From NCBI GenBank assembly GCA_015680685.1, contig MNCI01018230.1, positions 48,562-103,819 on the forward strand: a stretch of DNA of 55,258 bases, in the 5' to 3' direction. Position numbers and translations under genes: made by a program. Origin of the DNA: Gnetum montanum (Eukaryota; Streptophyta; Gnetopsida; Gnetales; Gnetaceae). Positions within the stretch are counted from its first letter, which is position 1. Each line of letters starts with the position of its first letter. Under the pieces are notes generated by a model, which searched no databases, was not told the DNA's origin, and was given only the letters and a program-made list of their open reading frames with translations. This document shows, piece after piece, positions 24,300 through 35,479 of the stretch.

Positions 24300-26030
24300 C
24301 CATTTTGTTAAGTTTGTCACCCAATAAGTGCTCCAAAGATGGTATGAACTGTTTTCTATTGATTGTTAATGTTGGTTTTCACCTTTACGTTATGATGTTA
24401 ACACTAAGGTATGGTTCTTTTGATATAGCAGGCAATGAGTCCACATCATTCATGCATCCATAAATCTCTATGGTTTCTCTTGGCTTGGAACTGTATAGTC
24501 CCTTTCTTCAAAAGAATAAGAACTGTCAACAAATCGGTGACTAGGCATTTCTCAAACCAAGGAAGGACTCAAGGATTGAAAAGGGTGTGACTTCAAGGGA
24601 ACTTGATGCATTTGTGTTGGCCATTCTCTTGTGTGCTTGGATGCTTTCTCCTTGATTTTTCTTGCTACTTCGATGTCACCCAATTATCGGGAAGCTGAGC
24701 AAATAAAAATAATAAGTCTTTGCATGGTGTGGTTCTCATGCAAAAAATAAAACAGTGAGGATTCAAAGCACACCCCTTAGATGAATAATCATCTGGGCTA
24801 CAAGTATTGGTTATGGAACTAAAATAACTATGTTCCCTCTAACTAAGGTCCTTCTCGCTTCCTACCTTCTCATCTTTTGTTTCTTCGGAATGGTGGTGGC
24901 TCTTTGGTGAAGGCATTCTTATTACTTCGGGAGGATGGCTTAGCCGAATGTATTAATGTGAAGTCACTAGATGTGGTTTGTTTGAGGTTGGATTTGGAAT
25001 GGGATTTACCAAGTCACATTAATCATTAAACACACAAGGGGCTATACATCACCTTGTTCTTGAGACTCCATTCCATTCTCTCTTTTCCATCATTCTTCCT
25101 TCATTGTTCACCTCATTGCCAGTTGTATCATTAGTGTATATCTTGGTTGACACATTGTTTTCTTTTTGGTAAATTCTTGTGGTTAAGACTTTAACTCTTG
25201 TTCCAAATGACATTCCCTAAGCCTACGGACTTTTTGAATGAGGGTTTGTCAGGGCATTAAGGGCACGAGCCTACTTTGGGGAGGACCCACTGGCATTCCT
25301 ATTTGGTGCACCTGTTAAATTCTTTTCCTTAACATTTTTGCAGTCAACTCTATTTTGTTCATTTCCATCTTGGCATCCACTTCATTGACGTTACAGTTGT
25401 CTCTTTTTCTCCATCTTCCTTGCTCCTTTTCTTTTCTTTTCTTCCATTCTATCGCTACCGAAGGTTCGCTCTCAGTCATGGGGGTCTTGGTCCAATTTTT
25501 TTTATTTTCTCCTAACCCCTACACCTTTTGTAGTCATCATTAGTATATCTCCAAATCCGTATCAGCCATGTCACAACTCAGCCAATGGACCTTACACCGA
25601 AGCAAGGTATCAATTGCATTATGATTCATTTACCCTTGCTAATATAAGACTGTGTTGTGTGTGCAGATGACAATCATGCAACAACGGATTGGATCTAGAG
25701 GAAACACTTGGAATGGATCAGTGCTGAAGCAGCTATGCAAGGAGCAAGATCAATGGTGCACTTATGGATAGACAACGAAAGGTGCAATCTATCTTGGCAT
25801 TGGCAGTAGCAGACTTCTTCTCTCTTCTCTCTTCTCTCTCAGCTACCAAAAAAGGCCTGATGTCAAATGTATAAGGGGTTCACTCTTGTTGTCATGAACA
25901 CCAGTTTTGTTATGTTTTGTAATGATGATCCGTTCATGTGTCATCCCATTCACCATTAGTTCCATTCAAGTTAATAATCCCATACCTTCCCAATATTTTG
26001 TAAGGAACTCGAGGACGAGTTTTTATTCAG
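24086..26030 (+). other. ATH-C 3' non-coding tract after the deletion junction
   Basis: From TGCTCATTATTTCGG onward it aligns with the reverse complement of ATH-B from about 12205 downwards, including the GTTTTACA-rich block and the region with GGGTCCTCCCC-like sequence. No ORF is convincing. Confidence 0.75.
24261..24296 (+). repeat. (GT)18 microsatellite
   Basis: An uninterrupted 36-bp GT run after a T-rich stretch in the ATH-C 3' tract. The matching place in ATH-B is T/G-rich but has no GT array, so it arose in the ATH-C lineage. Confidence 0.95.
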
Positions 26031-26041
26031 TCATGGGGGTA
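26031..26041 (+). other. ATH-C polypurine tract
   Basis: TCATGGGGGTA directly before the TGATGGG start of the 3' LTR. Confidence 0.75.
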
Positions 26042-26857
26042 TGATGGGACGCGATATCGCATGGGCCGTGATATCGCGTCTTTCCCCACGATATCGCGTA
26101 CGCGATATTGCAGTCCACCACCAAGTTTATAAATAAGAGGTAGCTCTCCCTTGTTTCTCCATCTAGATCTAGACCATAGCCAAACTCTTGCAGTTTTTCC
26201 ATTCCAGAGTTAGAATAATTTCCATGTGCCTGCAGTAGAAGTCTCTAAAGTGAACGGATCTTTATTTGAGCAAATATTGTACCTGAGCATAAGTTTGTGT
26301 ACAGAAATAAAGACAAACTATTGGATAAAGCTTGCATTGCATGGACTAAGCTAAATAAGACTTCAATTACTGTTATTTATTGTTTATCATTTAAATGCTT
26401 TATTAGCTAGTTAAATCTCTCTCAACCCTTCACTCCTAGTTAAGTGCATTCAGTACGACCACTTCGAGCACGTGTGTTACGCTTGGTAATCCCAGTAATG
26501 AATAGCATTTGGTAACCCAGCAGCATTGCATTGGTTCAGGGTGTGAAACGACAAGTGGGAACAGATACTAATGCTAAGATAATTAAGGCTTAGTTAGTTA
26601 AAGTTAGTTAATTAGTCTTTTCACCCTTTCCCCTCTTAGCATAGGCGATAAAACATAAAAGACATAAAAATCGCATACCTCAGACTTACTTAACCATACA
26701 ACCATGACAAATATAAGTAAGTCTGGGAAGACAATGAACGATTAACCTTAAGTGTTCCATAAGGCGTGTAGGCACTTAGTTTGTGAAGTTCGGCTGGATC
26801 ATGCGTGTAACGCTCGTATTCATATGGTTGAATGTAGGGGTACCTCGCCACTCATCA
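26042..26857 (+). repeat. ATH-C 3' LTR
   Basis: Starts TGATGGGACGCGATAT and ends CCACTCATCA. Relative to the 5' LTR it carries a 17-bp insertion containing another GATAT unit, so the U3 module differs between the two LTRs of one element. Confidence 0.88.
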
Positions 26858-26862
26858 AAATT

Positions 26863-28330
26863 GGATTCAAATGGAAGCCCAAAATGCCACAAACATGATA
26901 AAAATAGTAAAAGATGGTATTAGAGCTTAGAAAATTCAAAAAAATTAAGAAAATTGAGAAAATGGTTGGAGAATGAGGTTTTATGAAGGTTTTTAGAAGC
27001 ACAAAGTTGGATGTACAATGGGGCACATGAAAGATAGGATTGTAGTAATGTTTACTTAACTATCCAAACGAAGAGATATGCAAGGGGGTCCTCCCCATAG
27101 TAAGCACATGCCCTTTTTGCCCTTGCATAACCTCAATTAAGGAGTTCGTGGGCCCCGTAGTCAATTTAATGGTCATGAAAAGTTAAGGACTAACCTGGAA
27201 GAATCAATTCAAGAATTCCAACATGTCAAATTAAGACATCGAGCATAACATAGAAACTAGCAGTGATGTGAGTTACAGGCAACATAGATGGATGACTGAG
27301 AAGGTGGGAATCTCGTATTGAGGTCATAAGAAGTCCCTTGTGGAGTTTTGTGTTTACAATGACCCGAAAAAACCCATCCTTAGTCTAGAACAAAACCAAC
27401 CTCTTTTAGTGACTTTACATCACCACTCTAAGATTGATCCACCCCCTCAAGACACAAGAGTGCTTCCACAAAACAACCACTATTCCATAAAGAGAAGAAA
27501 AGAGAAGTAAGAAGAGAGAGAGGGCCTTAGTTAGAGGGGGCCTTCAGGCATGGGTAACATGTCTTTCTAGTTCCATAACCAGTGCTTGTAGCGCATTTAT
27601 TTGTCTAAGAGATGTGCTTTGAATTCCCATCATATTTTTATTTTTTGTTTTTTTTTCTTGAATTTTTGGATGGTAACCACACCATGCAAAGAATTTATTT
27701 AACTTCCTATTATTGGTTGACATGGAATGGTAAGCAGTGTAGGGAAACACTCAAGCACCCAAGTAAGTAGAAGAGTATAAAGAGTATTGAGTCCCCTTGA
27801 AGTCATACCCTATACAATCCTTTGAATCCTTTCTAATTTTGTAGACTACCAAGATCAGAAATTTATTAGAAGTTTATTTAATGAAAGAGACCTCAAACTT
27901 CCAAAACAAGGAAAACCATAAAGTTTGTAGATGGGTGGATGATGTGGACTCACTGCCTATTCCATGAAAAATAAACCATGTCTCATCAAACATCAAAATT
28001 AAAAAATAGAAACTAGACATTAACAATCACAACATTAAGCATAAAACCACCATTAGTAAATAGAAACATTGGCACTGTGTCCTATGGTAATAAAGCACTT
28101 TTATTAGCAAAAATAGTGGAAAGTCACACAAAAAAAAATAAAATAAAGTAAAGTGAAATATATAAAAAATTATAAAATATTCAAGAAAAATAAAACACAC
28201 TAACAATGTTGTAAAACAAAAATTGAGAAAATGACAAAAATCAAAAAAGTGTAAAACAAAAAATGTGTAAAACAAAAATGTGTAAAATAAAAAAGTGAAA
28301 AACTAATAAGCCATGTGGCTGATTAGCACA
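26863..28330 (-). other. ATH-A 3' non-coding tract, pol side
   Basis: Resumes ATH-A after ATH-C. It contains GGGGTCCTCCCC near 27086 and an AAAC/AAAT-rich block near 28200-28300, matching the same order in ATH-B. No ORF is supported. Confidence 0.65.
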
Positions 28331-31300
28331 AATGGCCATCTTCCCCATGACTAAGTTGGAAGAAGGAGATCCAAAAAATTAAGTGTGGTTGTCCATTCGA
28401 TGAGGTAGTAGTTACACTGGCTTGTCTTGGCTCTAGGAAAGATTTCACTTGTTGGCTGTTGACCAACTACTTTCTATGTGGGCTCTTAGGTTTGTAGATT
28501 AACATGGCCCTATAGGAAAATATTTCATTAATTATATAAGGTTCCTCCCACAACATTTAGAACTTTATTTTTTGGGGTACATGTGTGGTGTTCTAGTAGA
28601 GAACCTTATCTCTAGGTTGAAATTTTACTTTTCGTATTCTAAGGTCATGATGCTTCTTGCTGTATGTCTTGTGCACTTTATTCAAAGATAGGACTACTAA
28701 TCAATTTTCATCTAGCACATTCAAGTTGATCAATCTTTCTCTTTGTGCTAAGCTTAGGCCAAGGTTGAAGTCACAAGCTATTGAAAGCGTATAGAGCTTA
28801 GATTGGATTGGAAGTGTTGGAAGTTTTTTGTACACCAACTCATAAAGAGAGTAGCCTATGGGGAGCTTTCACATGGAGTGATAGGCCTAGAGGGCATTGT
28901 TGATTTTTGTGCTCAAGTCTCTCCTATACTTGCTTATGGTCCTTGTTAGGGTCTTTGTAATCTCCCTATTGGTAACTTCTGCTTGACTGTTGGCTTGGGG
29001 GTGATAGGGTGTTATTAATCTATGTTTAACTCCTAAGTGTTGCATGAGCTTTCAAAAAGTGGCATCTGTAAAATGAGTTCCATTGTTAGAAATCAATGCA
29101 TGTGGCACCCCAAACCTGTTTACAACATTTTGTTATACAAATCTAGCAGTGGTGGATGATGAAAAATTAATGATTGTTGCTGCTTCTACCCATTTGGTGT
29201 AGTAGTCAACTACCATGATGATATATGCATTTCCATTGGACATGGGTGAGATGGGACCCATGAAGTATATTCTCCATATGTCAAAGGGTTCTAGTGGTTA
29301 AATTCACTTTTGAGGACCCTCCATTTGAGTAGCCATCCCACCATCTCTTTGACAATGTTCACAAAATCGAACAAACTCATGGGCATCCCTAAACATTTAG
29401 GCTAGTAGTATCCTACCATCAGGATTTTTATGGTCATGCATCTCCCTACATAGTGGCCTCTACAAGGGCCTTTGTGAACATCCTAGAGAATGTGTAATTG
29501 ATCTACATTAAGGACACACCAACGAACTAAGCCATTGGTACACATCCTATAAAGGTGTTTGTTGATTTCCTTGAAATGCTTTGCTCAATGAAGAAATTAT
29601 TATTTCTTCTTATGGTCTAGATCTTGTGGCATCTCTTGAGTGAGAAGGTAAGTAAGGATTTCATCATACCATTTTGGTTTAGGAGGCACTTGGTCATTTA
29701 TTGCTCCTATAAAGAGGAGTTCATCTGGAAATTGATCAAAGAGCAGGCTTTCCTCGTCTTTGCTATTCCATTTTAACTAAGAGATATGGTCAGTGACCAC
29801 ATTCTTAGTCCCTTTCTGATCTACCATTGTGAGATCAAATTCCTATAAGATCACGAGCCACCATATGATATGAGGGCTCACCATTGCCTTATTCATTAGG
29901 AAGTGGATGGCATTGTGATCTATGTGAACAAATACTTTGTATCCAAGCACATAGTGCCTAAACTTTTCTAGAGCATATACCACTATCATTAGTCCTTTCT
30001 CAATTGTGGTGTAATTAAATTGTGCACCCACAATGCTTCGACTTGCACAATGGATGTAATATGGACGTTTATTATCATCCAACTACATAAGCACAACTCC
30101 TAAGGCATAATTAGATGTATCCATCATTATATGAAATGGTCTAGACCAATCTAGGGCTTATAGAATTAGAGTTTCCACAAGTCTTTGTTTTAGTAGTTGG
30201 AATGCATGTTCACACTCCTTGGTCCAAATAAATAGAGCATCTTTCTTTGTAAGCTTAACCAACAACTTTGCGATCTTAGAGAAATTCTCTATGAACCACC
30301 GGTAGTAGCTAGTGTGTCCAAGGAATGATCAGACGTCTTTAACTATCTCTGGTTACCTGAATCCTTGTCTAAGTAATTCTATGCCCTAATACTATGCTTT
30401 CCTAGACCATTAAATGGCTTTTCTACCACTTGAGCCTAAGGTTTTTTTCAACACATCTTTTCAGTACTTGCTCAAGGCAATCCAGGCTTTTTTCAAATGT
30501 AGCCCCAGAGGTAGAGAATCATCCATAAAGACTTTTACCCTACTACTAATTTGCTATTGAAAAATACTAAGGACCAAGCGTTGAAATGTTGCAAGGGCAT
30601 TACATAGATCAAATGGCATCTTACAATATGAGAAAGTCCCCCAGGGACTCATGAATATTGTTTTAGCTTGATCTTATGATGCAATTTGGATTTGGTTATA
30701 GCCATTATAACCATCCAAGAAGCTATAATAGTAATGCCTAGAAATAGTGTCCAACACTTGGGTCCACAAATGACACTGAAAAATGATCTTTAAATGTTGT
30801 CATGTTCAACAGCCTAAAGTTGATGCAAACTCGCCACTTGCCACCTTTCTTTGGAATAATCACGAGTGGGCTAACCCACTTACTATTCGCAATGGAATAG
30901 ATGAACCCCACCTTCAAGAGTTGTTATATTTCCTCCTTGACAATCTACTTCAACTTGGGGTTCAGCTGCCTTCTTAGCTTCATGGTCGGGTTAATGTAGA
31001 TACAATGTTGTGCTTTGATCAATTCTAATCAGTTCAAGCTATGACCAGGCAAAGGTTGTTGGCCACTTGTTGACCAACTTCAAAAAAATTTCTTTTTTTT
31101 AGGAGCAAGATTAGTATTGATTATAACTAGCTTGCCATTTTTTTAAAATGCATACTCCATGTCAACTAATAGAGTTTTTAACTCTAGGGGCTCTTTCTTG
31201 AAATTATCAAGGATTACCAACTCTTCCTAATAGGTATCATCATCTTCATCATCAAAGAGTTGTTGATGAACTTGCTCAAGTTCATCCATGCCTTTGACAT

Positions 31301-31345
31301 AAGCACACATTAAGCTCTCAATAGGTTCCATGCATAGTGTGCTAC
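28330..31345 (-). pseudogene. ATH-A pol: RT, RNase H and integrase (heavily decayed)
   Basis: Reads right to left and aligns with ATH-B pol. The RT region is about 30980-30360, the RNase H fragment at 30082-29843 with KFRHYVLGYKVFVHIDHNAI, and the integrase region about 29340-28900, recognisable by its DNA match to ATH-B around the TCNAAxGGTTCTA block. Stops and frameshifts are frequent in every segment and no catalytic set is intact. It once encoded the reverse transcription and integration enzymes of ATH-A. Confidence 0.75.
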
Positions 31346-31349
31346 TATC

Positions 31350-34300
31350 AGAGTCAATTGTCAACCATTGGGTGCCCTCCTATTTTGTGGCTATCGCGTA
31401 TAGGCACCTTTGGATATCAATTTCATGTGCACACTGATTGCATTCTTTGATGATGTACTTTTAATGGACCATAGTTTCTACATGCAATTGCACCCATTAT
31501 CATTGTATGTGATGTATGGAATACACTTCTTCTTTATTCATCCAAATTCATTTTCCTTGGAGATTTTCAAGGAGAGGTTCCTAATCGCCANGTCATCCAA
31601 ATTCATTTTCCTTGGAGATTTTCAAGAAGAGGTTCCTAATAGCCATTCATGCATCAACAGTGCTTAACCATGCACATCCCATAATGATGGGGAAGTCGCC
31701 CTTGCAATTTTCTGCCTTAATCACTAGAAAATTGGCAAGATAGGACCACCCACAAATTGTAGTCACAATGTCCTCCACTAATCCCAAAGGAATAGTGATT
31801 AACTAGTCAACCAATTCCAAATAGATGTTGCTCTTCTTAAGAGGTGGTAGGTTCCAAGCCTTGTATATGACATGGAAGATGAGATTAATACCAAAACCAA
31901 AATCAAGAAGAGCCTCACATGGCTCATGTCTAGCGATCTGTAAGTAAAAGAAAGGACTTCCTAGGTCAAATCTTTTTATGGGAAGATTGCCAGCCTTGAT
32001 CCAATCAAAGACAACCTGAGTTAGCATCATAGTGCTGATTTGAGGTAGTGTTTGGTTTGAAGGACACTCAAATGTGTTTGATGCAAAGGATGAGGGTGCT
32101 AGAGATACAGGACATCTAGCAACATTAGGTTATGAGGGTTTGGTAGGACTGTTGGGTTAGAAAAATGGTCGTTTCATGGATCGATTGTCCTAACCACTTA
32201 GTTGGAAGGCCAGTTGTAAATGTACAACCCTTGTAGCATTTCGTTGCTGCAACTATGAGGGAATTTCACCCTGCATAGATGGAACAAGAGGTAACGAGGT
32301 TAAGGGTAAGGTGATGTATGCAGAGGGTGGTATGGATATGGGTGCTTCCCTCAAATAGATGGTGAATGAGTTCGATGGTACTCTGAAGGATAATAGTGAT
32401 GTTGGAATGAGGCATGGCTTGCAGAGCTTCGTGGAGAAATGGGTTATTGAACATAGTACCCATATGGATCTAGTTGCCTATAAGGGTACTATTGTCTTAA
32501 TGGTGGCATCCCCCATGACTATTGTTATTTCCACTGCTGGTATTATTCATATAGTTATGACAGAGCTCCACTTGGATAGTAAGCTTGTTGTTACTAGTGG
32601 AACTACCTTAGATTACCTTGAGCATAAGGTAATCATTTGGTTGCTTACTTCTATGCAAGTCAAGGATTCAATGCGTACACCCCAGACTCAAATGTCATAC
32701 CCAACATCATCATCAAAGTCTGTCTCCACAACTTCTTCTACTACAGGAGCTTTTCCCTTACCTCTCTAGTAGGCACATTCAGCTTCTTTCTACCTCTTAC
32801 GGTTATGATCACTATTCCACTCTTTGGATTCTTTAGCAATCTTCATAGCAATTTGGAATTTTTTATCCAAAGAGTTCCATAATTTATCAACCTTTGCCAA
32901 AATATCAAAAATAGATTTTTGGATGGGCAAGGCTTTCCTATTCACCACCTCATCAAGTGGTGACTCCTCCTCATCACAAAATTGGACCTCCCTTTTCTTG
33001 ATGGAAGGATCCCTATTATATTCTTCTAGACTTTCCATTTTTTGCAAATCACCTTTTTCTTTTGCAACCTACTCTATGAGCCTTTGGATTTGATGAGTTC
33101 TTAGTTTAGACAATCCCCCTAAGGCACAAACCCCAAGAGTTCTTCTAGTTTCATCTCTAAGCCCATTTATGATGTGGTAGAGTTGTTCCCTTTGAGAATA
33201 ACCATGGCCAGGGCATGGATGTAAGAGAGAATAATATCTACCCATGACAACATCCAAGGGCTCATGTGTTTCTTATTTCCAACCTTGAATTTGCCTTCTC
33301 AAGTTGGACACTCTGGAGTACGTTTGGTATTTATCATTGAATAGCTAGAGCATTATACTCCATCAACAAATAGATTTCAACTCCAATAACTGGTACCAAC
33401 TTTCTGCTTCATTGATGAGTGTCTTAGGGAAGAGTTTGAGTTTCTACCAATCACTTTCAATGTTTTGTAAGGTGCACGCATCGTGAACTACTTGTAGATG
33501 ATTTTGCGGATTAGAGTTATATTCCTCCTCAAATCTTGGGATATTGTTCATGTCTAAGCACTTGATCTAACTATCTTTCACATGCCTAGTTGGAATCTTG
33601 ATTGCCTCTGCAATGTTAAGCATACTTTGAGTTGCCAACAAAGGCTCATCATCATCATTATTTCATTGTCACTGATGATGTCCTTTGTTACCCCTTTGAT
33701 TATTGTAGGCATGGCAATTAGTATTATTGCCCCACTACTCACCTCCATCATGGTTATTCCTTTTAGGATGTCTTTTAGAACCAGAAGAAGAAGAAGAAAG
33801 AGACTCATATGAAGAGGATGAAGAGGGAGGAGGACTACCACAACCATGATGTCTACCAATTCCCCTTCGATTGTCATAGTCACATTCATCAATTTTCTTA
33901 TTATCTTGATGCTTGTCTAAGCTCTTGCCTTGACTACCATCTTTACCTAAACTTGGATTGTTTATAATAGATTGTAGTTTCATAGCCACACCCCCATCAT
34001 TAGTAATAAGGGGTGGAGAATTTTCATGCTAAGAGCCCTTAGAGGAAGGGTCCTCATTGTCATCTTGGTTTAGCAAGAATAAGGGATTGGTGAACCATTT
34101 TCCCTTCACATCCTCATGATGCTTCTCCTAGTGTTAATCTCTCTTGCATTGTGTTTTAGTGGGATGGTAGTCCCAATAGTCATAATCATGCACAACATAC
34201 TCTTCTTGAAGATCGTGGATGCCTAGCTTCTTGAGAGTTTGAAGCAGCATCACAAGCATAGATCAATCGAGAGGCATTACAATGTTGTCTTCCATATCAT

Positions 34301-34411
34301 GCCATCGTAGTTACTTATCCTGATGTAGGATGAAGGTGAAATCAAACACATACTCATTTGAATGAGTATATACCACCCTACATTGTCACGCCTATAAGAA
34401 GAAGAAGACAT
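31350..34411 (-). pseudogene. ATH-A gag-protease (heavily decayed, with an assembly join)
   Basis: The start is ATG giving MSSSSYRR. A Ser-rich low-complexity part lies at 33989-33735 (PPPSSSSSYESLSSSSSGSK). The capsid-like core at 33257-33069 has HGYSQREQLYHIINGLRDET. The protease lies at 32030-31803, where the active site reads LLDFGFGINLIF instead of DSGSG. A single N flanked by a 53-bp duplication interrupts the protease region at 31591. The order matches ATH-B. It has no remaining function. Confidence 0.75.
31538..31645. other. Probable assembly join: N flanked by a 53-bp duplication
   Basis: 31538-31590 and 31593-31645 are the same 53 bp with two mismatches, separated by one N (31591) and one G. 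Overlapping contig ends that were not merged give this picture. ATH-B and ATH-C have the segment only once. About 55 bp here are probably artificial. Confidence 0.85.
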
Positions 34412-34542
34412 TTTGTAAAACAAATAAAATATTAGTGTGCTTTTGTATTTATATTATTTGAAAATAATGTTAACCTTAGGGTTTATTCAATGATGTTAAT
34501 GATATTCACTAAACCTAGATAACTTGTTTCAACGAAAGACAG

Positions 34543-34560
34543 TCCCTAGCAATAGCACCA
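34543..34560 (-). other. ATH-A primer-binding site, CpG-decayed tRNA-Asp type
   Basis: On the minus strand TGGTGCTATTGCTAGGGA, one base inside the 5' LTR. Against the tRNA-Asp complement it has five differences, all C-to-T or G-to-A and all in CpG positions. Confidence 0.7.
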
Positions 34561-34561
34561 A

Positions 34562-35474
34562 TGATGAGCGGTTGAAGGTACGCCCTATGCCCAACCATAT
34601 GAATCACAAAGTGCTCATGTGTGATCCGATCGAATTTTGTGGACTCTCTAGTTTCCAATACACTAGTCTTCTAGGAAGTGAACCTTGCCCTAATGGTCAT
34701 TCATTGTCTTCCCAATTACACTTGTGAAGTAAAAGGGTATGGTTAAGTGTAATCGAGGCATATGATTTTTATTATTTTATGTTTTATGGTTTTGATATTG
34801 AAAGAGAGAGATAAAGTAAATTGAGAACTAATTTAATTTAACTATTTAACTAATCTCTAAGTAGTCCTAGCATAAGCATTCGATCCCACTTTCCATACAC
34901 ATCCTAAACCCATGTATTCACTGTTGGGTTACCAAACACTATGCTATTGGGCACACTAAGCAATAACACTATTGGGATTACCAAGCGAATATGTGTTTAC
35001 ACTCGAAGCGATCGTACTTATGTGTTTAACCAATTTAGCTTATCTCTCTTAAGTACTTAATTAGCTTAATTATTGCAAAACATTGAATAAATATTTGTAA
35101 ACATCAAATGCATCAATAAAACATTTAAACTATCCAGAATGCTGCAAGGTTTGATTAAAAAGCTCATCTTTATTGCTGCACATGTTGTCATGCTTAGGGA
35201 TAACATTGCTCAAATAAAAATTCGTACACTCAATGACTCCTGCTGCAGGCGCTTAGGAAAATATTCTAACTTTCAAATGTAAACAACTGCAAGAACTGTG
35301 CTACACTATGACAAACTGATGCCTAAACATGGTGGGTTGGCATGTATTTATAGGTAAGAAAAAACCTTGCATCGATGGGGCCACATCAACGCATGAAACG
35401 ATACATCGATAGAGCCCAATTGATGGGACTCAGTCGATAAGGCCTCGTCGATGTAGCCAATCCATGACTCATGA
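34562..35474 (-). repeat. ATH-A 5' LTR (right copy)
   Basis: Begins TGATGAGCGG and ends CTCATGA on the plus strand. The TATAAATA box on the minus strand is at 35352-35345. Upstream of it in the U3 are several ATCGAT/TCGAT motifs in place of the GATATC motifs of ATH-B and ATH-C. Confidence 0.85.
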
Positions 35475-35479
35475 ACAAC

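Larger units (their letters stand above)
19847..26857 (+). mobile_element. ATH-C: gag-protease-only derivative inserted in ATH-A
   Basis: A plus-strand LTR retrotransposon with LTRs at 19847-20645 and 26042-26857, flanked by GAATT and AAATT (target duplication, one mismatch). Primer site, gag with knuckle, protease region and purine tract are present. RT, RNase H and integrase are absent: the sequence passes from just after protease (about 24085) directly into the 3' non-coding tract that in ATH-B follows integrase. Such an element could move only with enzymes from a relative, as proposed for gag-only (TR-GAG) elements. LTR copies differ at roughly one site in ten over a sampled stretch, so it is fairly old, and gag now has stops. 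Confidence 0.85.
5459..35474 (-). mobile_element. ATH-A: decayed Athila/Tat-like Ty3/gypsy element hosting two nested insertions
   Basis: A complete but inactive LTR retrotransposon. LTRs of about 0.9 kb start at 5459 and 34562, flanked by ACAAA and ACAAC (target duplication, one mismatch). On the minus strand the order is 5' LTR, tRNA-Asp-type primer site, gag, protease, RT, RNase H, integrase, a long non-coding tract, an extra ORF, purine tract and 3' LTR. Removing ATH-B and ATH-C with their target duplications leaves about 13.1 kb, within the Athila size range. All coding parts carry many stops and frameshifts. The assignment to Athila/Tat rests on the primer site, the FMD-type RT context and integrase motifs seen in the better preserved ATH-B. 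It is the oldest member of the nest. Confidence 0.85.

Noticed and set aside
28027-28275. Phe-rich minus-strand frame that looks like a membrane protein
   Set aside because: It lies in the AAAC/AAAT-rich 3' non-coding block of ATH-A; the reverse strand of A-rich DNA encodes Phe and Leu automatically.
31410-31667. Plus-strand open frame with a duplicated peptide across the N
   Set aside because: It is antisense to ATH-A protease and contains the probable assembly duplication.
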